The position numbers were made by a program, and so were the translations under genes. Shown here piece after piece: positions 1-11,388 of a DNA stretch of 64,000 nucleotides (positions are counted from its first letter, which is position 1; every line of letters starts with the position of its first letter). This DNA is from Pegea sp. RAD2-039 (taxonomy: Eukaryota; Chordata; Thaliacea; Salpida; Salpidae): contig JAQGEQ010000124.1 of assembly GCA_034620365.1 (NCBI GenBank), positions 1 through 64,000 of the forward strand, given 5' to 3'. The notes under the pieces are model-generated. The model had not been told where the DNA came from. It saw nothing but the letters and a program-made list of their open reading frames with translations, and made no database searches.

Positions 1-3000
1 AATATTTTTTGAAAAGTTGAAATGAAATTTTCAATTTTATAGAAATAATAAACATTTCATTTATGAATCAAAGTTTTTTACTTTTGATTTTACTTTTTGC
101 AAATAATTTCGAATCATTTTCAAAATCTTACAAATAGTCTGTTTTATAAAATAAGAAAAAATCTATTTTGATTGAGTTATTGCTTTATGCTCGCAAACAC
201 ACATTTAAACATAATTATTAATTATTTCAATTTAATTTTAAAAATGTTTAAAATTAGCTTTTAATTACATTTTTTATCAACAAATATTCCTATTTTATAA
301 AAACTTATTTATATATAAAATGATGAACAATTTTTTTATGACAATTTTTTAAACAATATTTTAGAAGCCCTTAAAATTTCAGATGCAAATATTTGTTGAG
401 TTTTATTTTAGAAGTCGTTATCACTTTTGATTATCAGATGTAGTTGATAGAAGAGCAAGGTTTAGTCTTCATTATTATCAAACTGAATTGACAAGCAGAA
501 AAGATGTATGGGAATTAACTGGTTGGGGCAAAAATAAAATATAGCAAAAGTAAAATCTTGGATTCATAAATTAGAATTTTAATGTTTGTTGATTTTTACT
601 TTTTACTATAATCAAAGCTTACGCCAGTGTAAAATACAAGTATTCATATGAAGTACCCATCCGTCTACAACTTTAATTTGAATATATTCAGTTGTAGAAA
701 AAGTAGAATTTACAAATAGAAATCAAACCGTAAATAACGGTTCTCCAAAAGGATTAACTAATAATGATATAAAGGGTGTTAAGTTGTCATGGGAATATTT
801 GCTGACTTTATAATTTCAAAGAAATTTAGTGTTTGTGGCTCAAATTCAGATATAAATCATCTAAATTAGAGAACTTTGGTTAGTAAATAAACAAATATCA
901 AATCGATATAAACTTTTCTTGAAATGATATGAAAAAATTATGAATAAATTTAAATGGTAATATGAAGTTTCAGATTCAAAAATTTTTATAATAATTTTAA
1001 AGAAAAGAGAAATATTTTAATTTCAAAAATTTCAATTCCTAAAAATTTTGAGAAATGGATATGAATTAGATGAACCAATTCTGAAAAGATAATTTATGTG
1101 ATGCTCATACTTTAAATCTTTATAAATTTTTTAGCTTTTAGATTTTCAAGTCTTTCAGAAAAATAATTAAATATAAAAAAGTTTGCAAAAAAAGATTACA
1201 TTTTATGAAAACAGAAATTTCTGAAATTTTTTTTCAACTTTTTTCTGCAGTTTTTTAACTATTTCCAAAAATTTGTTTTCTATAAAAACTTATTTTTGTA
1301 ATTTCATAATAAAACAAAATTTTTATTTTTGCAAAAAGATATTTTCAAAAACTCTTTGGAAATAATTTCAGATTTAAATATTTACTAAACAAAAATAATT
1401 TTAATTTTAATCTATTTTTTCAATTAACAACAATTTGATAGAAAAAAGTAGAAGCTTTAAATATTTAGTGAAAAAAAATAAGAATTTCAAATATTCTATT
1501 TTTAATATTTAATATTTTAGATATTCTGTAAATTAAAAATACCTTTTAAAAATAAACTCAAAGAAAAATTAAATATTAATGATATTAAAATGTTTGTGAT
1601 GTAAAAACAACAGATATTTATCTGTAGTGGTGTTCAATGTATTTTTAAACATGTTTGTTTTAAACATAAAATATTTCTGCTAATATATAAATAAAAAAAT
1701 TGTTTATTATTTTTATCATATAAATTTACATGAAGTATTTAAGAAAATCTTTTTCAAAAAAAAGACAATCAATATGTTTAAACTTAAAAATAACACTTAA
1801 AAATATATAATTGACCAAAACAAAAGCAAAATTTTAAAAATTAATTTTTCAAATGAAATATGTAAACTAATTTCATAAAAAAAAAATGAATTCAGTTTTT
1901 TAACAACATTTTAGATAAAACTGTTTTCACATTTTTAATAAACTGCGCCACAAACACTAAGTTTCATTATTAGTTTAAATAATGCAAAAAGCTAACTAAA
2001 TCCGGATTTGTAATGTTTCGAATGATTCATTTGTCTAAATTTTGGAAACCGTTTCTTTTACGGTTGATAATTTATCAATACTTTCTACTTAATTTAAATA
2101 ATTTTGTAGAAACTGAAGAAATAGATGGAAGGTATATAATGCCACTACATTCTATCTGCTTCCAGATTAGGTGTGATAATATTAAATACTAGAAACTTCT
2201 CGTTTATCAACTGCACCTGATAGTCAAAGGTGATAAAATGTTTTGAAGAAATAAATTGTAAATTTTTGGAGTTAATATTTGTTAGTTATAAGAACAAAAA
2301 AGATTTAATCAATTGTAGCAAAAAAGAATTGTCTAAAATTATTCAGTATATAAAATTTTTATTTAAAAATGCAGATAATTACTAATAATAAGGTTTAATA
2401 ACAGTTTTAGTTGCTACAGTTAAGTAATATTTTAAAAGTTAAAAAAAGATACTATAAATCAAATTTTATAAATAGTATTATAGTTTAAAACTATTTTTTT
2501 ATTTATAATTTTTTGTTATTCTATTTTATATCAATTTTTAAGATCGATTAATTTTTAGCAAAATTTTGCTTTCAAATCACATCTTTTCAAAAAGCAAAAA
2601 AAAAAGATTAATTAATAAGTGTCTACTTGACTATACTTGTCAATTCAGTTTGATAATAATGAAGACTAAACCTTGCTCTTCTATCAACTGCATCTGATAA
2701 TCAAAAGTGATAAGGACTTCTAAAACAAAACTCAACAAATATTTTCATCTGAAATTTTTAGGTCTTCTAAAATATTGTTTAAAAAATTGTCATAAAAAAT
2801 TTGTTCAACATTTTATATTTAAATAAGTTTTTTATAAATTAGTAATATTTGTTGATAAGAAATGTAATTAAAAGCTAATTTTAAAACATTTTTTAAATTA
2901 AATTGAAATAATTAATAATTATGTTTAAATGTGTGTTTGCAAGCATAAAGCAATAACTCAATCAAAATAGATTTTTACTTATTTTATAAAACAGACTATT

Positions 3001-3133
3001 TGTAAGATTTTGAAAATGATTCGAAATTATTTGCAAAAAGTAAAATCAAAAGTAAAAAACTTTGATTCATAAATGAAATGTTTATTATTTCTATAAAATT
3101 GAAAAATTCATTTCAACTTTTCAAAAAATATTC
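1..3133. repeat. Large inverted repeat, probable foldback DNA element (left end cut by window)
   Basis: Bases 1 to about 500 are repeated in inverted orientation at about 2634-3132, with only scattered differences: base 1 pairs with 3132, and the inner ends lie near 498 and 2636. The roughly 2.1-kb spacer holds a weaker second-level inverted pair (about 822-848 against 1940-1965) and a diverged direct copy of part of the arm (about 2190-2250 against 2672-2730, sharing a TATCAACTGCA core). No ORF of useful length or transposase motif is visible. The layout resembles a foldback or long-TIR non-autonomous DNA transposon. Because the left arm starts at the window edge, the true ends and any target-site duplication cannot be seen. 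Confidence 0.7.
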
Positions 3134-3137
3134 AAGC

Positions 3138-3530
3138 ATAACAACTGAAAAGTTCATTTTATTTTTGTTATCAGCAATTCTCTGCAATTTCCAAATATCA
3201 ATTCAATATTTAGTTTATTTCCAAAACTACAAATTGTCATTCAAACAACTCATTAAAATTAAAACAATTTCTAAAAAATAATCTATTTATTGGCTAATTA
3301 TCTAAAAGTAACTATTACCTAATAAACAAATAAAGGAACTTGATTTTTCATCTAGTATTAAAATTAAAGATCACATTTCTATCAAAGTATTCAAACTTAT
3401 TAGAAATCACTCAACTGTAACAACTGAAAATTGTAATTTTATTTTTATCTTATCAACAAATCTCCACTATCTTCTAAAATAAATTCAATATTTACTGAAG
3501 TTTGAAGGACATGTAACAAATTGATATTAA
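3138..3530. repeat. Diverged direct repeat beside the inverted repeat
   Basis: A segment starting near 3140 (TAACAACTGAAAAGTTCATT) recurs in diverged form near 3414 (TAACAACTGAAAATTGTAAT). Both are followed by a shared AATTCAATATTTA stretch. The spacing is about 275 bp. It is AT-rich and no coding signal is seen. It may be the outer part of the same element family or an older tandem duplication. Confidence 0.4.
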
Positions 3531-3609
3531 CTTCTCTCACAAAGCAATCGTTTGCTTAGTGGTTGAAGATGCTGATGACTCTTCTGCTTCTAGCACAATC
3601 ACTTGTTTA

Positions 3610-4325
3610 GTTTAAAAATATCTCAAAAATATTCCATATTTAACTTATTTTAATTCTAACTATAAATAAGAATGAACTCAGTACTGCCATCTACCGGTTA
3701 AAAAATACTCGTCAATAAAAAATGATTAAAAATAAAAAGAATTATATTTAAGCTCTCAGATACTCTTCTAATAATAATTTGTTGAAGTTCACTTGGCTTC
3801 ATTAAAAAGTTAAATTTATTATTTAACGATTATCTTCGGTCCTAGACCTTGGCATTACTCTATCATCTGACTTTAAATGGCATAATTATGTTTCCAAAAT
3901 CTTTGCAACTCAATCAACCTTGTCTTCCTTATTATAAACAGCTTTAATTCTAAGGACCCATGCTTTTTTATCAATCTTTTCAAATTGTACGTACGTCTAA
4001 TTCTTGAATACAATGTTAGTGCATGGATGCTATATCAAGTTGGTGATATCAAAAAAATCGAATCTGTTCAGGCCACATTTACGAGATTAGTATGCAGGAA
4101 ACTTAATATCAAATATGATAATTATAAAAGTAATTATTATTACTATAATTCTATGTAATTGTTTACTGTTATATGATTTGAAGATTACTGAAATGTCATA
4201 TGTGTTTCATCTTTTACTTTCTATATTTTTAACTAAAAAGATGTTATTTATGAGATTGTGTGTTAGCGAGAGATACTCTCTTCAGGTAACCTCCTTCGGA
4301 TTTATTGAAATAAATAAATAACTTA
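3610..4325 (+). mobile_element. Non-LTR retrotransposon (LINE) 3' fragment, internally deleted
   Basis: Around 3985-4110 the plus strand reads as the C-terminal part of a non-LTR reverse transcriptase ORF (LILEYNVSAWM, then VGDIKKIESVQATFTRL), a familiar region downstream of the catalytic domain. Upstream the frame is broken by stops. The far end (about 4200-4325) matches the 3' ends of the copies near 47.4, 49.6 and 63.3 kb and finishes in a TAAATAAATAA tail. Compared with the copy at 49.5-50.6 kb, several hundred bases between about 4110 and 4190 are missing. It is a dead, 5'-truncated copy. Confidence 0.75.
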
Positions 4326-4704
4326 AATAAATAATAAATAATTAACAATTAGTTATTTTTAACAAAAGCTTTTCCTAATTTTTTAGAAATTCCTTATTGC
4401 TAATAGTCTCAAGAATACTTTGTATATTTACATAAAAATTTTTCTAAATTTTGTAGAAAAATATTTTTACTAAAAGTTTATTTTTTTCGAAATTTAATAT
4501 TTTAGTTATTAAGCAGTAAAGATGTCAAATGTGGAATTTAAAAACTAAATCTTGTTTTTTATAATCTAATAATCTCTTTAAAAATCAAAATTTAATTCAG
4601 AATCGACTTTATTTTTAAAACTAGAAAAACTTGACAGAAAAAATTAACTAAAAAACACAGAAAACTAAAAAGTGCTCCACCTAGTGGCCAAAAATACAAA
4701 AAAG
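4326..4704. other. Gene-free AT-rich stretch
   Basis: AT-rich sequence between the LINE tail and the AGBL5 stop codon. It would include the AGBL5 3' UTR. Nothing else is recognisable. Confidence 0.6.
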
Positions 4705-7700
4705 TTATCTTGTAGAAGCAAAAGGGAGTTCCAAAGACATTGCACTAATCACAAACGGCTTTTTACTGTCTCCAGCTTCCGCTTTTACACTTTGACTTTT
4801 CATCCAAAACTCTCCTCCAGCAGATCGAGTCTTCTTCCGACTTCTTCTCTTCACAAGATCGCTCTTTGCTCTTGCACGCTTCATTACTTCGCCTAGTGAC
4901 GTCACAGTGTCGTTATGACCAGTTTGTAGTTGCTTAGAAACGATGTTTATTTGAGTTGGGGCTCGTTGTCGGTTGGCATAGAAACGGTTACGACCCAAAA
5001 TTTCATTCAGATCTGACTTCATCGGTTGCCTAGCAACTGGAGGATCATTAATTGAGACATCCTCGGCAAATCTCATCATTTGTTGAAACGCTGACGTCAT
5101 CAACGGCACAGGACGCGTTAATTCGCTGTCTGAGCTGCTACCAGGTGGTCTTAGGGTGATTGGGGCACGATGCTCGGGACTGGACATGGGCGAAAGAAGC
5201 TTATAGCGGCCCACGATGGTTGGTGGTGAAGTTTTCTTGTTTCTTATCTTTAACAAATCTTTGTTGCGTTGAATGAAGTCACGTGATCGATTGTTAAGAC
5301 GCGGTAATGACGTCATAGTGGTTTGTGATTGGTTACAGGTGGTTGTTATGCGGTTGTTGCTACGGCGTTGATGAAGTCCAAATGCTACTGTGTTGCCACG
5401 CAGCCCGTTGATATGACTGTAAACAAACACAATTAGCTAATTGCTACTAACGCTGGTTGCTAAGTAATATTCGTTGCTAAGTAATATTCGTTGCTAAGCA
5501 ACGATAGTTACTAGATTATACTTGTTGCTAGGCAACAATAATTGCTAGATTAAGATATTTGCTGGGCAATTTTGGCTACTAGGTAATTTTGGCTACTAGG
5601 TAATTTTGGTTGCTAGGCAATTTTGGTTGCTAAGCAAAATTTTAGAAATTATTGTTATTTACCGAACCATCCAACTTCGTAGATTTGCAAGTGTTCCAAA
5701 CTCTGATTGGACAATACGAGGCCAAGGATTTGATTGCGTCATATCAAGTGCTGCTATTGACAACGCTTTACCAACATCTTCATAAATCTCGATCGTGTAT
5801 CTAGGTGGCATCCCTGGTGGAGGAGGAGGAGTAGCTCTTCCTCCATCTAGTGATGAAGGTGGAATTGAATTGACACATCGACCAGTATTGTAATTACATT
5901 CAAGCGTGTAACTGTGAGTTATCCCAGTTGCCTAGAAACGACAAAATTGCCAGCAGGTGGCGTGGTTTTCTGAGGAGCACCTTATGGATAGCAACGCGAC
6001 CGCTTCCAGCTTTTGATTGTCCATCGCGACGATCTTTTAAATACATATTTCTCTCCGTGAAATTACAAGCGTTGAAATCGAAATTCGCGTTGTTCAGCGC
6101 CACCAAGCGAGCATACATCATGTTTGTTGCCTTGGTAACCAATTTGTAGTCACGTGGTTACGGTTGCTAAGTGCTTACCTGAGTTTCAATGTCTTCGATG
6201 TAATTTCCGTAAATAAAACATCCACGCTTTGACACGTGACCATGAAGATCGATGTAAAACGCCACGCCGCTGTTGCTAGGTGACAAACGCGAATAGTCGA
6301 TGATGACGTCATCTTCAACTTCAGCATTTTCGGAGTATTTGAATAATTGCGCAAGTTTTTTACCGTTTAGTATCTCATCAACTTGTTCTTGGTTTGTTGA
6401 ATAAAAGAGATGATAGAAGAGCAATAAAGATTTGGCTCCAAAAATAGCTGAATGATTAATAGGGTCTGGGTTTACGTAAACCCGATTTAAATTGACGCCA
6501 AAAACGTCGGTCCGGTAGTGACCCAAAGCCACCCCATCAGGATTTAACATTGGAATTAGTTTGAAGATGAATCTGAGCGTAAAAGCGATTTAGTGACGTC
6601 ATCGCTGTGCTTATGACGTCATCATACTTTTTTCTGAGCTCTTTAGCTCGTTGGTCGTCTGTTTGGAGGATAAATTTTATGAAACCATTGAACACGTGAC
6701 TAGCTGGGGTTTCCCCGGGGTGTACGCGGGCAGAAAGGAAAAAGACCGTTTTGTTAGTGAATCTGAAATTCAGTTTTGTTATTTGATGGTCGGGAAATTT
6801 TTAAAAACCTGCGGCATCTTGGTGTTGATTTGTCAGGGAAAAGACGATGGAGTCTTGGTTCTTCTTCCTCCATTTTGTGTGATTGTGATGAGATTGTAAT
6901 GAGATCGATTCTACGTTGTCCTGGTGAGTAACAAAGAAGTTCTCGATGAAAATAAATTTGCTCATCAGGGTCTTCTGGTTGATTAGGAGCTTGAGAAGAT
7001 GAATATTTATCTTCTAGATTCTGTTGAAAAAAATTATTTCTTAATAAAATCTGAAAATTTTGAGATCTTAAAAAGACTTTTATGAAGAAGCAAATAATAT
7101 GATGAAAAATATCTCTCAAAACTTAAATGAAGAAAGAATTTGAGCTGAACAAACTGAAGTAACTCTGATACAAGTGGTTAGAGAGTTTAAAGATCAGAAA
7201 AATTAGAAGAAATCATATTTTGATCTTAATGAGATGAAAGATATCAAAACAAACAAATGTAACTCTGAAACAAGTGGTTAGAGAGTTTGAAGATCAGAAT
7301 AATTAGAAAAAGAAATCATATTTTGATCTTAAAGAGATGGAAGATATCAAAACAAACTGAAGTAACTCTGTTACAAGTGGTTAGAGAGTTTGAACATCAG
7401 AAGAATTAGAAGAAATCATATTTTGATCTTAAAGAGATGGAAGATATCAAAACAAACTGATGTAACTCTGATACAAGTGGTTAGAGAGTTTGAACATTAG
7501 AATAATTAGAAGAAGAAATCATATTTTGATCTTAAAGAGATGGAAGATATCAAAACAAACTGAAGTAACTCTGATACAAGTTGTTAGAAAGTTTGAAGAT
7601 CAGAATAATTAGAAGAAGAAGTCATATTTTGATCTTAAAGAGATGGAAGATATCAAAACAAACTGAAGTAACTCTGTTACAAGTGGTTAGAGAGTTTGAA

Positions 7701-10700
7701 CATCAGAAGAATTAGAAGAAATCATATTTTGATCTTAAAGAGATGGAAGATATCAAAACAAACTGATGTAACTCTGAAACAAGTGGTTAGAGAGTTTGAA
7801 GATCAGAATAATTAGAAGAAGAAATCATATTTTGATCTCAATGAGATGGAAGATATCAAACCAAATAAATGTAACTCTGAAACAAGTGGTTAGAAAGTTT
7901 GAAGATCAGAATAATTAGAAGAAGAAATCATATTTTGATCTTAAAGAGATGAAAGATATCAAAACAAACAGATGTAACTCTAAAACAAGTGGTTAGTGTT
8001 TAAACATCAGAAGAATTAGAAAAAGAAATCATATTTTGATCTTAATGAGATGGAAGATATCAAAACAAACTGAAGTAACTCTGATACAAGTTGTTAGAAA
8101 GTTTGAAGATCAGAATAATTAGAAGAAGAAGTCATATTTTGATCTTAAAGAGATGGAAGATATCAAAACAAACTGAAGTAACTCTGTTACAAGTGGTTAG
8201 AGAGTTTGAACATCAGAAGAATTAGAAGAAATCATATTTTGATCTTAAAGAGATGGAAGATATCAAAACAAACTGATGTAACTCTGATACAAGTGGTTAG
8301 AGAGTTTGAACATTAGAATAATTAGAAGAAGAAATCATATTTTGATCTTAAAGAGATGGAAGATATCAAAACAAACTGAAGTAACTCTGTTACAAGTGGT
8401 TAGAAAGTTTGAAGATCAGAAGAATTAGAAGAAGAAATCATATTTTGATCTTAATGAGATGGAAGATATCAAAACAAACAGAAGTAACTCTGATACAAGT
8501 TGTTAGAAAGTTTGAAGATCAGAATAATTAGAAAAAGAAATCATATTTTGATCTTAATGAGATGGAAGATATCAAAACAAACAGATGTAACTCTGATACA
8601 AGTGGTTAGAGAGTTTAAAGATCAGAAAAATTAGAAGAAATCATATTTTGATCTTAATGAGATGGAAGATATCAAAACAAACTGAAGTAACTCTGATACA
8701 AGTTGTTAGAAAGTTTGAAGATCAGAATAATTAGAAGAAGAAGTCATATTTTGATCTTAAAGAGATGGAAGATATCAAAACAAACTGAAGTAACTCTGTT
8801 ACAAGTGGTTAGAGAGTTTGAACATCAGAAGAATTAGAAGAAATCATATTTTGATCTTAAAGAGATGGAAGATATCAAAACAAACTGATGTAACTCTGAT
8901 ACAAGTGGTTAGAGAGTTTGAACATTAGAATAATTAGAAGAAGAAATCATATTTTGATCTTAAAGAGATGGAAGATATCAAAACAAACTGAAGTAACTCT
9001 GTTACAAGTGGTTAGAAAGTTTGAAGATCAGAAGAATTAGAAGAAGAAATCATATTTTGATCTTAATGAGATGGAAGATATCAAAACAAACAGAAGTAAC
9101 TCTGATACAAGTTGTTAGAAAGTTTGAAGATCAGAATAATTAGAAAAAGAAATCATATTTTGATCTTAATGAGATGGAAGATATCAAAACAAACTGATGT
9201 AACTCTGATACAAGTGGTTAGAAAGTTTGAACATCAGAAGAATTAGAAGAAGAAATCATATTTTGATCTTAAAGAGATGGAAGATATCAAAACAAACTGA
9301 AGTAACTCTGTTACAAGTGGTTAGAGAGTTTGAACATCAGAAGAATTAGAAGAAATCATATTTTGATCTTAAAGAGATGGAAGATATCAAAACAAACTGA
9401 TGTAACTCTGATACAAGTGGTTAGAGAGTTTGAACATTAGAATAATTAGAAGAAGAAATCATATTTTGATCTTAAAGAGATGGAAGATATCAAAACAAAC
9501 TGAAGTAACTCTGTTACAAGTGGTTAGAAAGTTTGAAGATCAGAAGAATTAGAAGAAGAAATCATATTTTGATCTTAATGAGATGGAAGATATCAAAACA
9601 AACAGAAGTAACTCTGATACAAGTTGTTAGAAAGTTTGAAGATCAGAATAATTAGAAAAAGAAATCATATTTTGATCTTAATGAGATGGAAGATATCAAA
9701 ACAAACTGATGTAACTCTGATACAAGTGGTTAGAGATTTTGAATATCAGAATAATTAGAAGAAGAAATCATATTTTGATCTTAAAGAGATGGAAGATATC
9801 AAAACAAACTGAAGTAACTCTGTTACAAGTGGTTAGAGAGTTTGAACATCAGAAGAAATAGAAGAAGAAATCATATTTTGATCTTGATGAGATGGAAGAT
9901 ATCAAAACAAACTGATGTAACTCTGATACAAGTGGTTAGAGATTTTGAATATCAGAATAATTAGAAGAAGAAATCATATTTTGATCTTAAAGAGATGGAA
10001 GATATCAAAACAAACTGAAGTAACTCTGTTACAAGTGGTTAGAGAGTTTGAACATCAGAAGAAATAGAAGAAGAAATCATATTTTGATCTTGATGAGATG
10101 GAAGATATCAAAACAAACTGATGTAACTCTGATACAAGTGGTTAGAAAGTTTGAAGATCAAAATATTTGGAAGAAGAATTCATAATTTGATCTTAATGAG
10201 ATGGGAGATATCAAAACAAACAGAAGTAACTCTGATACAAGTTGCTAGAAAGTTTGAAGATCAGAATAATTAGAAGAAGAAATCATATTTTGATCTTAAT
10301 GAGATGGAAGATATCAAAACAAACTGATGTAACTCTGATACAAGTTGTTAGAAAGTTTGAAGATAAAAATAATTAGAAGATGAAGTCATTTTTGCATCTT
10401 CATAAGAAGAGATGGGAAGATACCAGAATGAAGTGATGCAATTTTGATAGATGAAGAGGTAATCTGAGATCAAAGAGGTAATCTGAGATCAAAGAGGTGA
10501 TCTGAGATCAAAACATCAAATTTCATGAAATTGAAACTCGATATAAAATTGAAAAATTGTTAAATTAAGAACTAACTTGGAGGAACTGTTGACACTCAGT
10601 ATATGTCCACGGATAACAAAACGCAAAATAAGTGCTTCCACCTTTTCCTTCATGAAAACGATGAAGAAATGAAAGAGTAAATTTGCCATCAATAGTATGA

Positions 10701-11174
10701 TGTTTAGGACGTTCTCTTATTCTTTCCCATTTTGGTTTTCGAGGCAACGTTCGGACAAGCGGATGCATTCCTTGATTGTAGAGTTTGCTCTGTAATCAAT
10801 TCCAGCAGATTAGTTTCATGAAAATATCGATTTAATTTCTAGAGGTTCAAATCATTATTATCCTAATATATAACCACGTGATAAAGTGAAGTGGTAACCT
10901 AGCAACAAACCTGCTTGTTCATATTAGTGATGTTGATCTTTATCATTTTACCAGTTGAATAACCTTTGACCCCAAAAAAGAACCAAGTTCTGTTACCGTT
11001 TTCATATTCACTCCCACTACAATCTGGCTTCGTTTCTACGTTGAACTCGTAGTCAGGTGATGACGCTATTGAATCTGTGACGTCATCATCACTGCGTTCG
11101 ACGTGTTCGACAGTTGCAAGGTTTCCGGAGTCGAAGTTGGAGAAAAAGAGGAGACCTCCACAACGGATTTCCAT
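4705..11174 (-). CDS. AGBL5: Cytosolic carboxypeptidase-like protein 5 (AGBL5/CCP5), eight coding exons
   Basis: Zinc metallocarboxypeptidase (M14, CCP subfamily) that in animals removes branch-point glutamates added to tubulin. Exons (minus): 10911-11174, 10577-10789, 6809-7020, 6628-6762, 6179-6572, 5981-6130, 5663-5931, 4705-5416. All phases join, giving about 782 aa. The N-terminus [10 protein letters not shown], the SSPDYEFNV and WERIRERP blocks, the zinc motif HPGE (exon 4), NPDGV, NLNR, the third ligand in [10 protein letters not shown], and [12 protein letters not shown] all match the family in order. The tail after residue ~550 is basic and poorly conserved. Introns are mostly short (46 and 55 nt around exon 4), but intron 2 is about 3.5 kb and filled with a ~103-bp satellite. 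The gene starts 215 bp downstream of the PIGK stop on the same strand. Family assignment is near certain; activity is inferred from intact metal ligands. Confidence 0.95.
5417..5662. repeat. AGBL5 intron 7, packed with TTGCTAGGCAA-like half-palindromes
   Basis: Almost the whole 246-bp intron consists of variants of TTGCTAAGTAAT, TTGCTAGGCAAC and GGCTACTAGGTAA repeated about every 20-25 bp from about 5440 to 5640. The perfect palindrome GTTGCTAGGCAAC occurs near 5533. The same motif recurs singly elsewhere in the window. Confidence 0.8.
7140..10440. repeat. Tandem satellite, ~103-bp unit, about 31 copies, inside AGBL5 intron 2
   Basis: The unit runs GTAACTCTGATACAAGTGG, TTAGAGAGTTTGAAGATCAG, AATAATTAGAAGAAGAAATC, ATATTTTGATCTTAAAGAG, ATGGAAGATATCAAAACAAA. 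Lengths vary from about 98 to 105 bp through small indels. Variant units recur in blocks (for example near 7570, 8073 and 8690), showing higher-order structure of roughly five to six units. Diverged units and a separate 19-bp repeat (GAGGTAATCTGAGATCAAA, three copies) occupy 10380-10515. The purine-rich strand is the plus strand, so the AGBL5 transcript carries the pyrimidine-rich strand. Confidence 0.95.
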
Positions 11175-11388
11175 AATTGTCTAATTGATGGTCTACAAAC
11201 AAAGTGGGTCATTTTGGTTAAAAGCCATTTTTGTAAAAAGCCATTTTTTTAAACTTACCATCTTTTTAGGACAGTCGGAAGCTGGGTCACAAAAAATAAA
11301 CTAAAAAAAAATTGTCTACAAAAAAAATCTGTAAAAATAAAATCTCAAAATCATCGACCAATCAGCAGCAAGCGAATTGATGACGTCA

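Noticed and set aside
3078-3281. 67-codon plus-strand frame
   Set aside because: Lies across the right arm of the inverted repeat, with AT-driven composition and no resemblance to any protein.
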